From an uncultured bacterium (GTDB lineage Bacteria > Myxococcota_A > Bradymonadia > UBA7976 > VGTA01): a DNA stretch of 64,000 bases. The notes below the pieces were generated by a model. It was given only the letters and a program-made list of their open reading frames with translations, did not search any database and was not told the origin of the DNA. Of the stretch, positions 26,774 to 35,602 are shown piece by piece. The stretch spans positions 169,882 through 233,881 of the forward strand of contig CALSSE010000019.1 of the NCBI GenBank assembly GCA_943788935.1. Direction: 5' to 3'. The translations under genes and the position numbers were made by a program. How positions within the stretch are numbered: position 1 is the first letter of the stretch; every line of letters begins with the position of its first letter.

Positions 26774-28942
26774 CTATTGAACCTCTATAGGATACGCGAA
26801 TCGATAACTGTTATTAAACTCATCTGTGAGATTGAAGATAAGGTTGACAACTTGTCCTGGAAGAGCGCTCTCGCTAATACTGAATCTGATATCAGTCGCT
26901 TGACCACAGTCATTGGACGCAGGACATAGGCCATCGCTGTTATCTTGATTATTTGACTCGCTTACATAAGAATGAGAAGAGCCAGGCGTAAAGCTCAATC
27001 GTTCTGACCTTAAGCTGAGATTAGGGCTGTCACTTGAGATCACACCTCGCAGACCAGTGGCATCAGTAGAGCCGTTGTTACGGACACTAAAGTAGTTGAG
27101 CGTTGCTGACTCGCCTGGACTTAAACCATCGAACGTTTGAGAACCGGTGATGATCAACTCGAAGAGCTCAAGGCTCACATCGACTTCCTCAACTAAAAGA
27201 GGGTATTCAAAGTGATACTCATTGTTGAGTCGATCAAAGAGATCAAACTCGATGAGAATGACCTCACCGATGGGAGTATCAGAGGTGAGCTCGAAATAGA
27301 TTGCGGTCGCTTGTCCACAGTCACCGTTAGAGGGGCATTCTCCATCGTTGTTATCATCATTGTCATCAGCGCTTAAAAATTGATGTACAGAGCCAGGCGT
27401 AAAACTCAAGCGCTCACTATTAAATCGCAGATAGGTACTTTGGCTAGAGATCATACCTTGGAGTCCAACGACATCAGAGGCGCCAGAGTTTCGCATCATG
27501 AAGTAAGTTAAGACCGCTGATTCGCCAGGACTGAGCGCGCCGTCACGGTTACTATCATCGGTGACCACAGCATTCACAAATTCGAGGTTAATATCTACAT
27601 CTTCCACGTATAGTCGATATTCGAGGTGAAAGCGGTGCCCAAATCGATCTATGAGATCAAACTCGAGAGGGATCAGCGCGCCGATAGGTGCGTTTGGGTT
27701 GATCTCAAATCGGATTGAGGTTGCTTGCCCACAATCTCCACCTGCTGGACACTCTCCATCGCTGTTATCATCATTATCAGTTGCGGTAGAGAAATAGTGG
27801 GAAGAGCCAGGTGTAAAGCTCAGGCGCTCAGTTCTAAAATTGAGATAAGGACTCTCACAAGAGATCACTCCAGAGAGATCAATAATGTTAGAAGTCCCTG
27901 TATTTCTCATTTTAAAATAGCTAATCCTCGCCGATTCTCCAGGGCTTAGTCTACCATCATCATTGCTATCTCTTGCGACGATGAGCTCGGCGAGCTCAAG
28001 GTTAACATTATGTGCCGCCACGGGTAGAGCATACTCAAGGTGATAATCACGGTTGAGCTCATCTGTGAGGTCAAATTCGATAATAATCTCTTCGCCTATA
28101 GGTGCATCAAGACTGATCTCGAAACCGATCGCGGTCGCTTGCCCACAGTCGTCATCAGCGGGGCATAGTCGATCATTGTTGTCTCGATTATCGTCAGCAT
28201 TCAGGTAGCTATGCGAGGAACCTGGGGTGAAGCTCAAGCGCTCTGTTCTAAATGTGAGATAAGGACTACTCGTTGAAATGATCCCTGTGAGGTCCTCAAT
28301 GTCTTCCGTTCCTTCGTTTCGCATGGTGAAGTAGTTTAAGACAGCAGACTCCCCAGGACTGATTACTCCATCATCATTTTCGTCATCGGTGATTTGCACT
28401 GATTCAAGGCAGAGAGTCTCTACACAGGGTAAAATAGGTGAAGACTCTATTCCGGCAGAAGAGTCTCCGGCAGAAGAGTCTCCGGCAGAAGAGTCTCCGG
28501 CAGAAGAGTCTCCGGCAGAAGAGTCTCCGGCAGAAGAGTCTCCGGCAGAAGAGTCTCCGGCAGAAGAGTCTCCGGCAGAAGAGTCTCCGGCAGAAGAGTC
28601 TCCGGCAGAAGAGTCTCCGGCAGAAGAGTCTCCGGCAGAAGAGTCTCCGGCAGAAGAGTCTCCTGCAGAAGAGTCTCCGGCAGAAGAGTCTCCTGCAGTT
28701 ACTTCTTCGGTGATCATCTCACCGCTTAGTGGCATGTCATCACCGTCGATGATTAACTCACCTGTCGCTTCTGATCCAGCTTCTCGATCTCGCGTTTTAT
28801 CCTTACAGGCTCCCTCAGAGCTGCATTGTTGGAAAGAGCTACACTGATCATCAGACTCACAGAGTGAAGAAGATGAATTGGATGAGCACGCTGTGAAAAA
28901 AAAGAGGAGTGTTAGTAGCGATCTAATAAGGCGAAATATCAT
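26774..28942 (-). CDS. Lipoprotein with AGDSS linker and four tandem beta domains
   Basis: A 722-residue lipoprotein. The signal ends in FFFTACSSNSS. A short Cys-containing part (ESDDQCSSFQQCSSEGACKD) and the 16-copy AGDSS linker come next. Four tandem domains of about 125 residues follow, each with DxNxDGxxSPGESAxLxYFxxRNxG near the start, ERLSFTPGSSH, then DDNxDGxCPxxxDCGQAT. The N-xDG-xSPGES opening resembles calcium-binding beta-sandwich repeats (CARDB-like). It is probably a surface-exposed adhesion or scaffold protein. No catalytic residues are apparent. Confidence 0.72.
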   Translation of the reverse strand: MIFRLIRSLLTLLFFFTACSSNSSSSLCESDDQCSSFQQCSSEGACKDKTRDREAGSEATGELIIDGDDMPLSGEMITEEVTAGDSSAGDSSAGDSSAGDSSAGDSSAGDSSAGDSSAGDSSAGDSSAGDSSAGDSSAGDSSAGDSSAGDSSAGDSSAGDSSAGIESSPILPCVETLCLESVQITDDENDDGVISPGESAVLNYFTMRNEGTEDIEDLTGIISTSSPYLTFRTERLSFTPGSSHSYLNADDNRDNNDRLCPADDDCGQATAIGFEISLDAPIGEEIIIEFDLTDELNRDYHLEYALPVAAHNVNLELAELIVARDSNDDGRLSPGESARISYFKMRNTGTSNIIDLSGVISCESPYLNFRTERLSFTPGSSHYFSTATDNDDNSDGECPAGGDCGQATSIRFEINPNAPIGALIPLEFDLIDRFGHRFHLEYRLYVEDVDINLEFVNAVVTDDSNRDGALSPGESAVLTYFMMRNSGASDVVGLQGMISSQSTYLRFNSERLSFTPGSVHQFLSADDNDDNNDGECPSNGDCGQATAIYFELTSDTPIGEVILIEFDLFDRLNNEYHFEYPLLVEEVDVSLELFELIITGSQTFDGLSPGESATLNYFSVRNNGSTDATGLRGVISSDSPNLSLRSERLSFTPGSSHSYVSESNNQDNSDGLCPASNDCGQATDIRFSISESALPGQVVNLIFNLTDEFNNSYRFAYPIEVQ
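28454..28694 (-). repeat. 15-nt tandem repeat encoding AGDSS
   Basis: Sixteen copies of CCGGCAGAAGAGTCT (plus strand), nearly identical with two T variants near the end, encode AGDSS on the minus strand. This is the most homogeneous array in the window. Confidence 0.97.
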
Positions 28943-29188
28943 GATAGATTCTCTCGTTTATTAATATAAAATCATTAATTAGGGGATGGGGCTCTTATAT
29001 CATATTCACTAAATGAGAGTAGATAATATTCTTTGAGAGTCGTCTAAAGCCTTTAGAGATGAGGATCAAGTAACTCCTCTGCGTAGACAGTGAGTCCTCA
29101 GCGCTTTGCTGATCCTTTTGCATCTCATACATGCTCCTCGCTATAGTGGACGCACATTCTTTATTACTCTCTGAGTGAGGTAGTCGAT

Positions 29189-30148
29189 ATGACGATGTTA
29201 AGAGCGATCTCAACCCTTCTTTATCTCTCAAGTAGCCTGTTGTTGACTTCATGTGACCCTACTGGTGAACAGAGTTCAGAATGCTCTCTGAGTGACACTT
29301 GTGCCAGCGAGCCTATAGCGGGCGGTGAGCCTATGATGGGTGGAGAGCCGATAATGGGTGGAGAGCCGATGATGGGCGGAGAGTCGATGATGGGTGGAGG
29401 GCCGATGATGGGCGGAGAGCCGATGATGGGCGGAGAGCTGATGATGGGCGGAGAGCCGATGATGGGTGGAGAGCCAATGGTCGGTGGAGAGCCAATGATA
29501 GGCGGAGAGGCGATGATAGGCGGAGAGGCGATGATCGGTGGAGAGGCGATGATAGGCGGAGAGGCGATGATCGGTGGAGAGGCGATGATGGGCGGTGAAG
29601 CTGTAATGCAGTCTCCTCTGTTCACCGCTTCAGAACTCTCTGGATTTTGGACGCGGTGCCAGTCTGAGACTGCTCGCTCCCTTCGCTTTACTTATACATT
29701 TATTGAGACGGATGATCGGCAAGGAAGTTGGCTCTACGAAGAAGATCGATTTGGGGAAGAGGACTGCTTGGGAGAGCCCTCAATGACGCTCCTCAAGGAG
29801 GGGGTGTTTAGCTTGGGAACAGGCCTAACAACACTCGATCAAGTCCGCGAGATTACATTGAACTATGAGCGTCTTCAGATTAGAGCGAATAACGAAAATA
29901 CGGCAAGGCTCCTAACGAATTCAATCTGCCCAGAGGGCACATTTATGGTGGGTGTCCCCACTGATGTTAGTGAACAAGGATGTGGTCGCTTAGATCTCGT
30001 GGGAGTGAGCGCATGTGCTCAGCGCTATGATATTATCCGACTCAGCGACGGGTCAATCTCTTTTGGAGTCGCACCTGACGATGAGAGGGAACTCTGCGTT
30101 GAGAGCGGTCGCCCTAACGCACTTGGAGAGAGTTTTGTGAGAGAGTAA
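29189..30148 (+). CDS. Lipoprotein with GGEPMM repeat linker
   Basis: A 319-residue lipoprotein. The signal ends in LLLTSC and a Cys pair follows (ECSLSDTC). Then come 16 six-residue units (GGEPMM, later GGEAMI) and a C-terminal domain of about 160 residues with several Cys (CPEGTFMVG, GCGRLDLVG, CAQRYDII). I do not recognise the C-terminal domain. The ATG follows GAGTGAGG at reasonable spacing. The gene is convergent with a gene fragment at 30162. Confidence 0.7.
   Translation: MTMLRAISTLLYLSSSLLLTSCDPTGEQSSECSLSDTCASEPIAGGEPMMGGEPIMGGEPMMGGESMMGGGPMMGGEPMMGGELMMGGEPMMGGEPMVGGEPMIGGEAMIGGEAMIGGEAMIGGEAMIGGEAMMGGEAVMQSPLFTASELSGFWTRCQSETARSLRFTYTFIETDDRQGSWLYEEDRFGEEDCLGEPSMTLLKEGVFSLGTGLTTLDQVREITLNYERLQIRANNENTARLLTNSICPEGTFMVGVPTDVSEQGCGRLDLVGVSACAQRYDIIRLSDGSISFGVAPDDERELCVESGRPNALGESFVRE
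29321..29608 (+). repeat. 18-nt tandem repeat encoding GGEPMM/GGEAMI
   Basis: Sixteen 18-nt units (GGCGGAGAGCCGATGATG and variants), all in frame. The later units share a separate variant (GCGATGATA), indicating local expansion of one subtype. Confidence 0.95.
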
Positions 30149-30161
30149 ACGTTCGATCTTC

Positions 30162-30480
30162 TCAGTGAATGACAGATCTCCGAAGACTTAAGGTATCAAA
30201 TATCAGAATGGCGATGCAGAGTGGAGAGCGTGGAAGAGGTTGAGCGTCACAGACCTCTTCATCAACCCCGACCTCGCTTATTTCAGCCCCAACCTCGCTC
30301 ATCTCAGTACCTGTCTCGCCCATTTCCTCGTCGACCTCGCTCATCTCAGTACCGGCCTCGCTCATCCCTTCGCCAGCCATGGTCTCTGTCAGAGAGAAAG
30401 AGTCAGGGTCAGCATTTCCCACTTGCCACAGACAATCGAGGTGGCTAAGTTCTTGGCCGTTAGAGATTAGGGTCCCTTTC
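30162..30480 (-). pseudogene. Fragment of an acidic repeat protein, cut by the reverse transcriptase element
   Basis: On the minus strand this open stretch reads continuously from the reverse transcriptase end: SNGQELSHLDCLWQVG, then repeats of a TEMSEVxEE type (GTEMSEVDEEMGETGTEMSE) and a C-terminus with PLCIAILIFDTLSLRRS. The repeat style fits the lipoproteins nearby. Its 5' part is absent, and the boundary lies within about 20 bases of the reverse transcriptase stop, so I infer truncation by that element. A GTG at 30422 could serve as a start if the piece is expressed. Confidence 0.4.
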
Positions 30481-31629
30481 GGAGATCCTTCTGAGCCATT
30501 GGCGAGCTTGGAACAAACTTCGTTTAAAGCGTTTATATCGTTTTCTAGCCCAGCGGGTAAGTAAGCGATTTACATCGTCAAGAAGAAGCCTCAATGGCTC
30601 CTTATAGCCTTTACCGAAGTAATTCACCCACCCACGAATACAGGGATTGATTAACCTTGCGATGTCGTTGATAGACCATCGAAGTTTTAAAGTAGTCAGA
30701 GACCAAGACCTCATGGTTTCATGGGCTCTTCTTTTTGCCTTTCTACTCATTCCGGGTAGAAAGCCAACAAAGAGATGTCCACTGCGATTCATCGCTCCAC
30801 GAGGTTGGAAGGTAAAACCTAGGAAATCAAAGCATTTGGGAGCCCCACCTACTTTGTTTGTTCCATTTAAGCAGTACACAATCTTTGTCTTCTGAGGATG
30901 TAGTTCAAGACTACATTCTAAGAGACGTTTTCTGATCGCATTTAAGATCATATGAGCTTGTTTCCTACTCTTGCAGTGTAACACAATATCATCAGCATAT
31001 CTCTCAAAGGGAATGTTTGGATATAATCTTCTCATCCACTCATCGAATGCATAATGCATAAATAGATTTGCTAATAATGGACTGATTACACTGCCTTGAG
31101 GTGAGCCTCTTTCAGGATAGACCAGGCTTTCTTCTGTCGTTTTGATTGGAGCTTTGAGCCACCTTTCAATATACATGAGAATCCATGGTGTTTTACAATG
31201 AAATCGGACGGCTTTCATCATGAGTTCATGGTTCAAGTTATCAAAGAAGCCTTTGATGTCTAAATCCACTGCCCATGGTGATCGCCAACACCTCTTTTTG
31301 GCGGTTTGGACTGCATCTAATGCTGACTTATTAGGTCTGTATCCATACGAATCCTCATGGAACTTTGGTTCTATGTTGGGTTCAAGGTACAGTTTAGTCA
31401 CCATTTGTGCGACCCGATCTGCCACTGTCGGTATGCCTAGTTTTCTGACTTGCTTATTCTCCTTTGGTATCTCCACTTGTTTCACAGGAGGAGGGAAGTA
31501 ACAGCCTGAGGACATCCGATTCCAAATCTTGTAGAGATTCCCTTCAAGATTCTTTTCGAAGTCTTCAAGACTCACTGTGTCAATGCCTTCCGTTCCACGG
31601 TTTTTCTTCACCCTTTGACGTTGGTGCAT
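30460..31629 (-). CDS. Group II intron-type reverse transcriptase/maturase (truncated)
   Basis: RNA-directed DNA polymerase of the group II intron kind, normally acting with a self-splicing intron. RT blocks are plain: KKNRGTEGIDTVS (RT1), IPTVADRVAQ, GYRPNKSALDAVQ, VDLDIKGFFDNL, SPQGSVISPLLAN and the catalytic YADD. The maturase part (CIRGWVNYFG, KRYKRFKRSLFQARQWL) follows. The usual N-terminal ~45 residues are missing, since the frame opens inside an IS5-family end (31617-31634), and the C-terminal PNLFAHW-type end is cut at PNL. I see no recognisable domain V downstream. Probably a dead fragment. Confidence 0.88.
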   Translation of the reverse strand: MHQRQRVKKNRGTEGIDTVSLEDFEKNLEGNLYKIWNRMSSGCYFPPPVKQVEIPKENKQVRKLGIPTVADRVAQMVTKLYLEPNIEPKFHEDSYGYRPNKSALDAVQTAKKRCWRSPWAVDLDIKGFFDNLNHELMMKAVRFHCKTPWILMYIERWLKAPIKTTEESLVYPERGSPQGSVISPLLANLFMHYAFDEWMRRLYPNIPFERYADDIVLHCKSRKQAHMILNAIRKRLLECSLELHPQKTKIVYCLNGTNKVGGAPKCFDFLGFTFQPRGAMNRSGHLFVGFLPGMSRKAKRRAHETMRSWSLTTLKLRWSINDIARLINPCIRGWVNYFGKGYKEPLRLLLDDVNRLLTRWARKRYKRFKRSLFQARQWLRRISERDPNL

Positions 31630-31634
31630 AAGTC
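31617..31634 (+). repeat. IS5-family end abutting the reverse transcriptase
   Basis: GACGTTGGTGCATAAGTC, where the reverse transcriptase frame begins (its ATG lies inside the complement). No transposase-like sequence is visible beyond it. Confidence 0.6.
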
Positions 31635-31720
31635 TAAGGAGTATTTGAACAAGCGCTAGACTCGTTCAGGCACAATTGTTTAAACTTACAACTTGGTTAT
31701 TTTACCTATTCCTATGGGGC

Positions 31721-32539
31721 TCATAGATGGGCGTGGAGGGTGTAACTATGCTTTTCAGACTGCAGGACCTTAATGTCTGGACGCATGATACGAAGCCGGT
31801 CAGCGAGTTCGACCATGGCGTCGATGGATGCTGGCGCCACATGACGACGAGTAATGTTGTTCACGAGCAAGTCCTCTGAGAATCCGGTGGGCAACCTCAC
31901 CTCCTTGAGACTCGGGAAAGACGCCAACATCTCGATATCCAGGACCACCGAGCATTCGTCCAAGTCCAGCACCTCTAGCTTGGGGTGCCCACGAAGAGAC
32001 TCTGGAAGCGTCTGAAGGTTATAGCACATTGATAGGTTAAGCTCTCGAAGCTCCGTCAGTTTGCCAATTTCGTCACTGATCACCACGAGATCTGGGCAGT
32101 TGGAGATGTCTAGTTTCTCCAGTTTCGGGACGGCGCTCAATCCATCGAGTACGGTCATAGGGTTGTGGCCGATGTCTAGTACTGTCGTATTTGGAAAGCC
32201 GCTGAGGTCCGGTGTGGCCTGGAAACCCTCGTCCCAGATTCGAAGCTCTGTGGACTCGCTGGTTAGGCCCGAGACGGCCTTCAGTAATTTCTTGTTGGCA
32301 TTCGCTCGCACTTTGTCGGGAACGGATATGCGTCCGTACATAACATCGAGCGCTGCTGCCAGCCGCTGGACTGCGACGGACGAGGCGGCGGTCTGACGGT
32401 CGAATAGCTGCTCGATATGCGACATATTTCCTTCCCCCACGTCGTCTAGCGCTTTACCGGATCCTCCGTGCTTCGATATCGGATCAGGCTGAGGCGATAA
32501 GGACGCATAGATGTCATTATCGACCTCGAAGATGTACAA
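31721..32539 (-). CDS. Leucine-rich repeat protein (downstream part)
   Basis: A 272-residue LRR-containing protein of higher GC than its neighbours. Units include LDIGHNPMTVLDGLSAVPKL, LDISNCPDLVVISDEIGKL, LNLSMCYNLQTLPESLRGH and LDLDECSVVLDIEMLASF. The frame is open upstream to an in-frame TAG at 32609-32611, and beyond that to 32821, so this is probably the main part of one longer protein. The region before the LRRs is charged and helical. LRR proteins of this style mediate protein binding, in some species as effectors; here the role is unknown. Confidence 0.7.
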   Translation of the reverse strand: MYIFEVDNDIYASLSPQPDPISKHGGSGKALDDVGEGNMSHIEQLFDRQTAASSVAVQRLAAALDVMYGRISVPDKVRANANKKLLKAVSGLTSESTELRIWDEGFQATPDLSGFPNTTVLDIGHNPMTVLDGLSAVPKLEKLDISNCPDLVVISDEIGKLTELRELNLSMCYNLQTLPESLRGHPKLEVLDLDECSVVLDIEMLASFPSLKEVRLPTGFSEDLLVNNITRRHVAPASIDAMVELADRLRIMRPDIKVLQSEKHSYTLHAHL

Positions 32540-32611
32540 CCCATCCTGACGATCCTTCTTTGCGTTAGACGGCTTGAGTGGAGCATCCCACTTATGCTTT
32601 TCGTGATCCTA

Positions 32612-32821
32612 GAAGCCTAGCAACGTGTGTGGCGCGAATACGGTAGCGAGGTCCTTGGGCTTGATCGTGTCGAGCAAGATCATGCCCGCGCGTCGTCGAA
32701 GTTGCGCATCATGCCGCTCCCGGCTCCCCACTGGTAGCGACTCGGCTTGAGGCTCTCCCGACAAGGCAGACCACAACCATTTATCAATCTCAAAATTCAA
32801 GTAGTTAAACGCAATCTTCAT
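32612..32821 (-). pseudogene. N-terminal part of the LRR gene, ended by an in-frame stop
   Basis: About 70 residues in the same frame as the LRR ORF, ending at TAG 32609-32611. Downstream, the frame continues as DHEKHKWDAPLKPSNAKKD before joining the LRR part, so a single nonsense change splits the gene. The ATG at 32821 overlaps the stop of the upstream gene by four bases (ATGA). Composition changes sharply close to this junction, from AT-rich upstream to GC-rich in the LRR gene. Confidence 0.5.
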
Positions 32822-33723
32822 AAATTCCAAGTCAAGTCTAGCCAAGGTAGTTCTATATTTGAATGAGTAAAGCTCACTAGACCGAGGTCTACAGAAAAGT
32901 GACTTCCATGTATTCTTAGTGCATACCCATGGTATGAGGCTGAGCTAGGTTCGCGCGCATTCATATATAAAATGACATGATCGGTCACTAAATCCAAATA
33001 TTTACTCACATGATAAGTCGCAGCTAAACTGAATAGAAAATACTTTGACCTGAGTAAGAGGTCATATTCATAACCGACAGCTGTTCCAGTATTGAAGCCC
33101 ACTTGGAAATCTTTTGAAGTGTATGTTGTTCCCAAAAATAATGTGCTGTAGGAGTCATACTTAGTTGTCTCATATAGGTATTGCTCACTTGGCATGATTA
33201 GGCCTTCTAAGCCTATTGACCAATGCCAGTTTTGATCGATCGATTCTCCATATTTAAGACTAGGCATAAGATAGACTTCTTGCTCTAATATTGTAGGGAT
33301 AATCGTACCTACTCCAGCCATCAAGTTATCAGTAATCCCAAATTGAAGGGTTGAGTAAATTAAATGCCTTTGAGAAAAATAGATCTCAGATGATTTAAGT
33401 GAGAGTGCTGAGGAGCTCATAAGATATCGAGTACGATTTCGATCAAATCCGAGCCGGATTTTTTCAATCTCTGACTCATCATCTTCAACTGAAACAAGTT
33501 TTGATCTGGGGAACTTTACCCTATTATCACTAGTTACAATGACACAAGTGCTCTCTTTACAGCTTAGTTGTCCGATATAAACATCATCATTATTGAGCTT
33601 GATTGAGACTTGTTTACTCTCATATTGATGCACCTCTTTTACAATGACTTCTGCATATACTGAAGTGTTTATGTAGGTGATCGAGATCCAAGCTAAAAAA
33701 AGATGGAGTTTACAAACTTTCAT
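32818..33723 (-). CDS. Outer-membrane/secreted beta-rich protein
   Basis: A 301-residue exported protein (signal MKVCKLHLFLAWISITYI...YA) with low GC. A short N-terminal part contains LNNDDVYIGQLSC, then amphipathic beta strands with alternating aromatics (YSTLQFGITDNLMAGVG, WHWSIGLEGLI, FQVGFNTGTAVGYEY) and a strand-like C-terminus (PWLDLTWNL). It is probably a small outer membrane barrel. AGGA lies about seven bases before the ATG. Confidence 0.65.
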   Translation of the reverse strand: MKVCKLHLFLAWISITYINTSVYAEVIVKEVHQYESKQVSIKLNNDDVYIGQLSCKESTCVIVTSDNRVKFPRSKLVSVEDDESEIEKIRLGFDRNRTRYLMSSSALSLKSSEIYFSQRHLIYSTLQFGITDNLMAGVGTIIPTILEQEVYLMPSLKYGESIDQNWHWSIGLEGLIMPSEQYLYETTKYDSYSTLFLGTTYTSKDFQVGFNTGTAVGYEYDLLLRSKYFLFSLAATYHVSKYLDLVTDHVILYMNAREPSSASYHGYALRIHGSHFSVDLGLVSFTHSNIELPWLDLTWNL

Positions 33724-33811
33724 ATCACATCCTATTCTATTCTATTCAAGTATGCTATGAATACCATCAGCTTGTATTTGATTGATAGCTTTTATTGCAT
33801 AGAGGCCAGTT

Positions 33812-35194
33812 TTGAGACCAATACGAAAAAAAATAAAATCTAAAGCCAATAAATCAGAAATTAAGCCTTACCAACGTCTATTGAAAGAATCGATTTTAGC
33901 AGCACTCGGTGTGACTAGTTTAAGTAGCTGCTGGAGCTACAAGCCTGAATGTGACAATCCCCAAGCGCTTTTGAATCAAAATGGTGACCCTAGTGGTTAT
34001 GCCCAGTGCGATAATCGATCAAATGTCTTTAGAAAAGTAGGACCGGCGCAGTGTAGAGGTGGGGTGGCAAGCTGTGAAAGTGATGACGAATGTGCCACCG
34101 ATGAAGCCTGTTTATGTCTTTATGGAGAGGCTGGTAAGTGTGTTAGTAGTAACTGTCGATCAGGCAATGACTGTGCCTCTGGGCGCTGTGAATATGTGGA
34201 GTATCAGGGGTTAGCATGTGTGGCGAATAACTCGGAATGCCATGTAGATGAAGATTGTGGATTAACTGCTTACTGTGAACCAAGACAGACGAATGGGAAC
34301 CATGATGGAGTATGCAGTCTAGAAGCATTCCCACCCAATGATCCATTTGTTATTGAGGGCCGACCCTTACTAGATGAGCAGCAAGATGAATTGATCGCCT
34401 CATTAATCGAAGGTCGAGGTTGGATCAAAACGAATCAAGCCGACATAGGTAAGTTCATCTCTTTGCCGACCAATATGAAGGCTAAGCTCATTGAGTATTG
34501 GAAAGAGTCAGCACGTCTTGAGCACAGTTCAGTCGCCAGTTTTGCGAGAGTTACCCTTGAGTTAATGGCTTTAGGTGCTCCGGCGAATCTATTACTCGCT
34601 ACACAAGAAGCTGCAGCAGACGAAATTAAACACGCTCAAAGTGCTCTAGAGATTGTTTCTGCATTGGGTGGAGAGACCTTAGAGTTTGGCCGTTTCCCTA
34701 CCGATCAAGTCACACTTCGAAGGGATCGTGACGAGATCATCATCTCTATGATCTGTGAAGCATGCTTAGGAGAAACCATGGGGGTTTGCGAGGCACAAGC
34801 GATGTTGGAACAAGTCCGTTATGACCAGGGACCTAACATCTTAGTTAACCATTTACAGATGGTGGTTAACGATGAGTCTCGGCATGCGACTTTGGCTTGG
34901 CAAACTCTCAAGTGGCTACTCGAAGGAGACCAGCCTAGCCAATCAGAACTTGAACATAGGTACACTCTGATTCTTGATTCAACGATGGTTCAACTGTCCA
35001 AATACTTTTTGCATAATAGTGATCAAAACGATTCATCTGAAGGTGCTTTTGGCCTACTTTCTTCAAAGAGTAGATGTCAGCTTCGCTTTGCAGCTTTGGT
35101 CGACATTATTTTGCCGGCTCTTGTCACCTTAATGGGCGAAGAAAGAGCCGCAGATTTAATCAAGTATGTCAGGCTAAACAATAATGCCGCTTAG
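33812..35194 (+). CDS. Cys-rich protein with a ferritin-like diiron domain
   Basis: A 460-residue protein. An N-terminal basic stretch and hydrophobic part with a possible lipobox (SLSSC) precede about 110 Cys-rich residues. The C-terminal half is a four-helix ferritin-like domain: ARLEHSSVASFARVTLEL, AAADEIKHAQSA, CEACLGETMGVCEAQ and VVNDESRHATLAW. These give two E/D-x-x-H pairs that can bind a di-iron centre. This arrangement is common in myxobacterial surface proteins, where its function is unknown. The start is TTG with AGAGG seven bases upstream. Downstream, an IS5 remnant begins right after the stop. Confidence 0.8.
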   Translation: MRPIRKKIKSKANKSEIKPYQRLLKESILAALGVTSLSSCWSYKPECDNPQALLNQNGDPSGYAQCDNRSNVFRKVGPAQCRGGVASCESDDECATDEACLCLYGEAGKCVSSNCRSGNDCASGRCEYVEYQGLACVANNSECHVDEDCGLTAYCEPRQTNGNHDGVCSLEAFPPNDPFVIEGRPLLDEQQDELIASLIEGRGWIKTNQADIGKFISLPTNMKAKLIEYWKESARLEHSSVASFARVTLELMALGAPANLLLATQEAAADEIKHAQSALEIVSALGGETLEFGRFPTDQVTLRRDRDEIIISMICEACLGETMGVCEAQAMLEQVRYDQGPNILVNHLQMVVNDESRHATLAWQTLKWLLEGDQPSQSELEHRYTLILDSTMVQLSKYFLHNSDQNDSSEGAFGLLSSKSRCQLRFAALVDIILPALVTLMGEERAADLIKYVRLNNNAA

Positions 35195-35398
35195 GTATTT
35201 CGCTTTCTAAGTGGAGCTTCATCCGTAGCTGAAACGACTGCATGTGCTCCTAATTGAATGTTGATTTTGAGACTATCGTTTGCAGCTTTATATTTATGGC
35301 TTTGGTCATATACTTTGTCAGCTGTGATCGAATCTATTCGTCTACTTTGATGGATTAAGTTGGGTACGATACCGCCATTAGGTTTTCGATATTCACTT
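35195..35398 (-). pseudogene. IS5-family transposase remnant, central to C-terminal part
   Basis: On the minus strand: RKPNGGIVPNLIHQSRRIDS, then ITADKVYDQSHKYKAANDS and INIQLGAHAVVSATDEAPLR. ITADxxYD matches the second catalytic Asp block of IS5-type transposases, and the INI...AxxVVSA... segment parallels the remnant at 22395 (INIHPRANTVVSASEKSALR). The remainder of the gene is missing. Confidence 0.65.
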
Positions 35399-35487
35399 AA
35401 CAAAGTAACAAAGCAGCAGCCAAATGTTTTTATTAACAAAACTAACAAAGCTAACAAAGTAACAAAGCAGCAACCAAATGTTTTTAT
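35399..35487. repeat. Two 35-bp direct repeats, 54 bp apart
   Basis: 35399-35433 and 35453-35487 are identical except for one base (AACAAAGTAACAAAGCAGCAGCC start). The spacer and the repeat itself contain AACAAA sub-repeats. The repeats adjoin the IS5 remnant and lie about 115 bases before the Y1 transposase start. Confidence 0.85.
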
Positions 35488-35602
35488 CATACAAAAACAG
35501 GCACTTAACTTTAAAAAATAAACTATTTACTAAAATGCGCGCAACAACGCTCACTTTTTGGAGAGGAGTATAAGTAGACCCTCTGATCTTAAGGAGCACC
35601 TT

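Noticed and set aside
28389..28847. Plus-strand AEESP-type frame across the AGDSS array
   Set aside because: Antisense shadow of the 15-nt repeat, no ribosome binding site and no domain outside the repeat.
29221..29625. Minus-strand IIGSPP-type frame
   Set aside because: Antisense shadow of the GGEPMM array.
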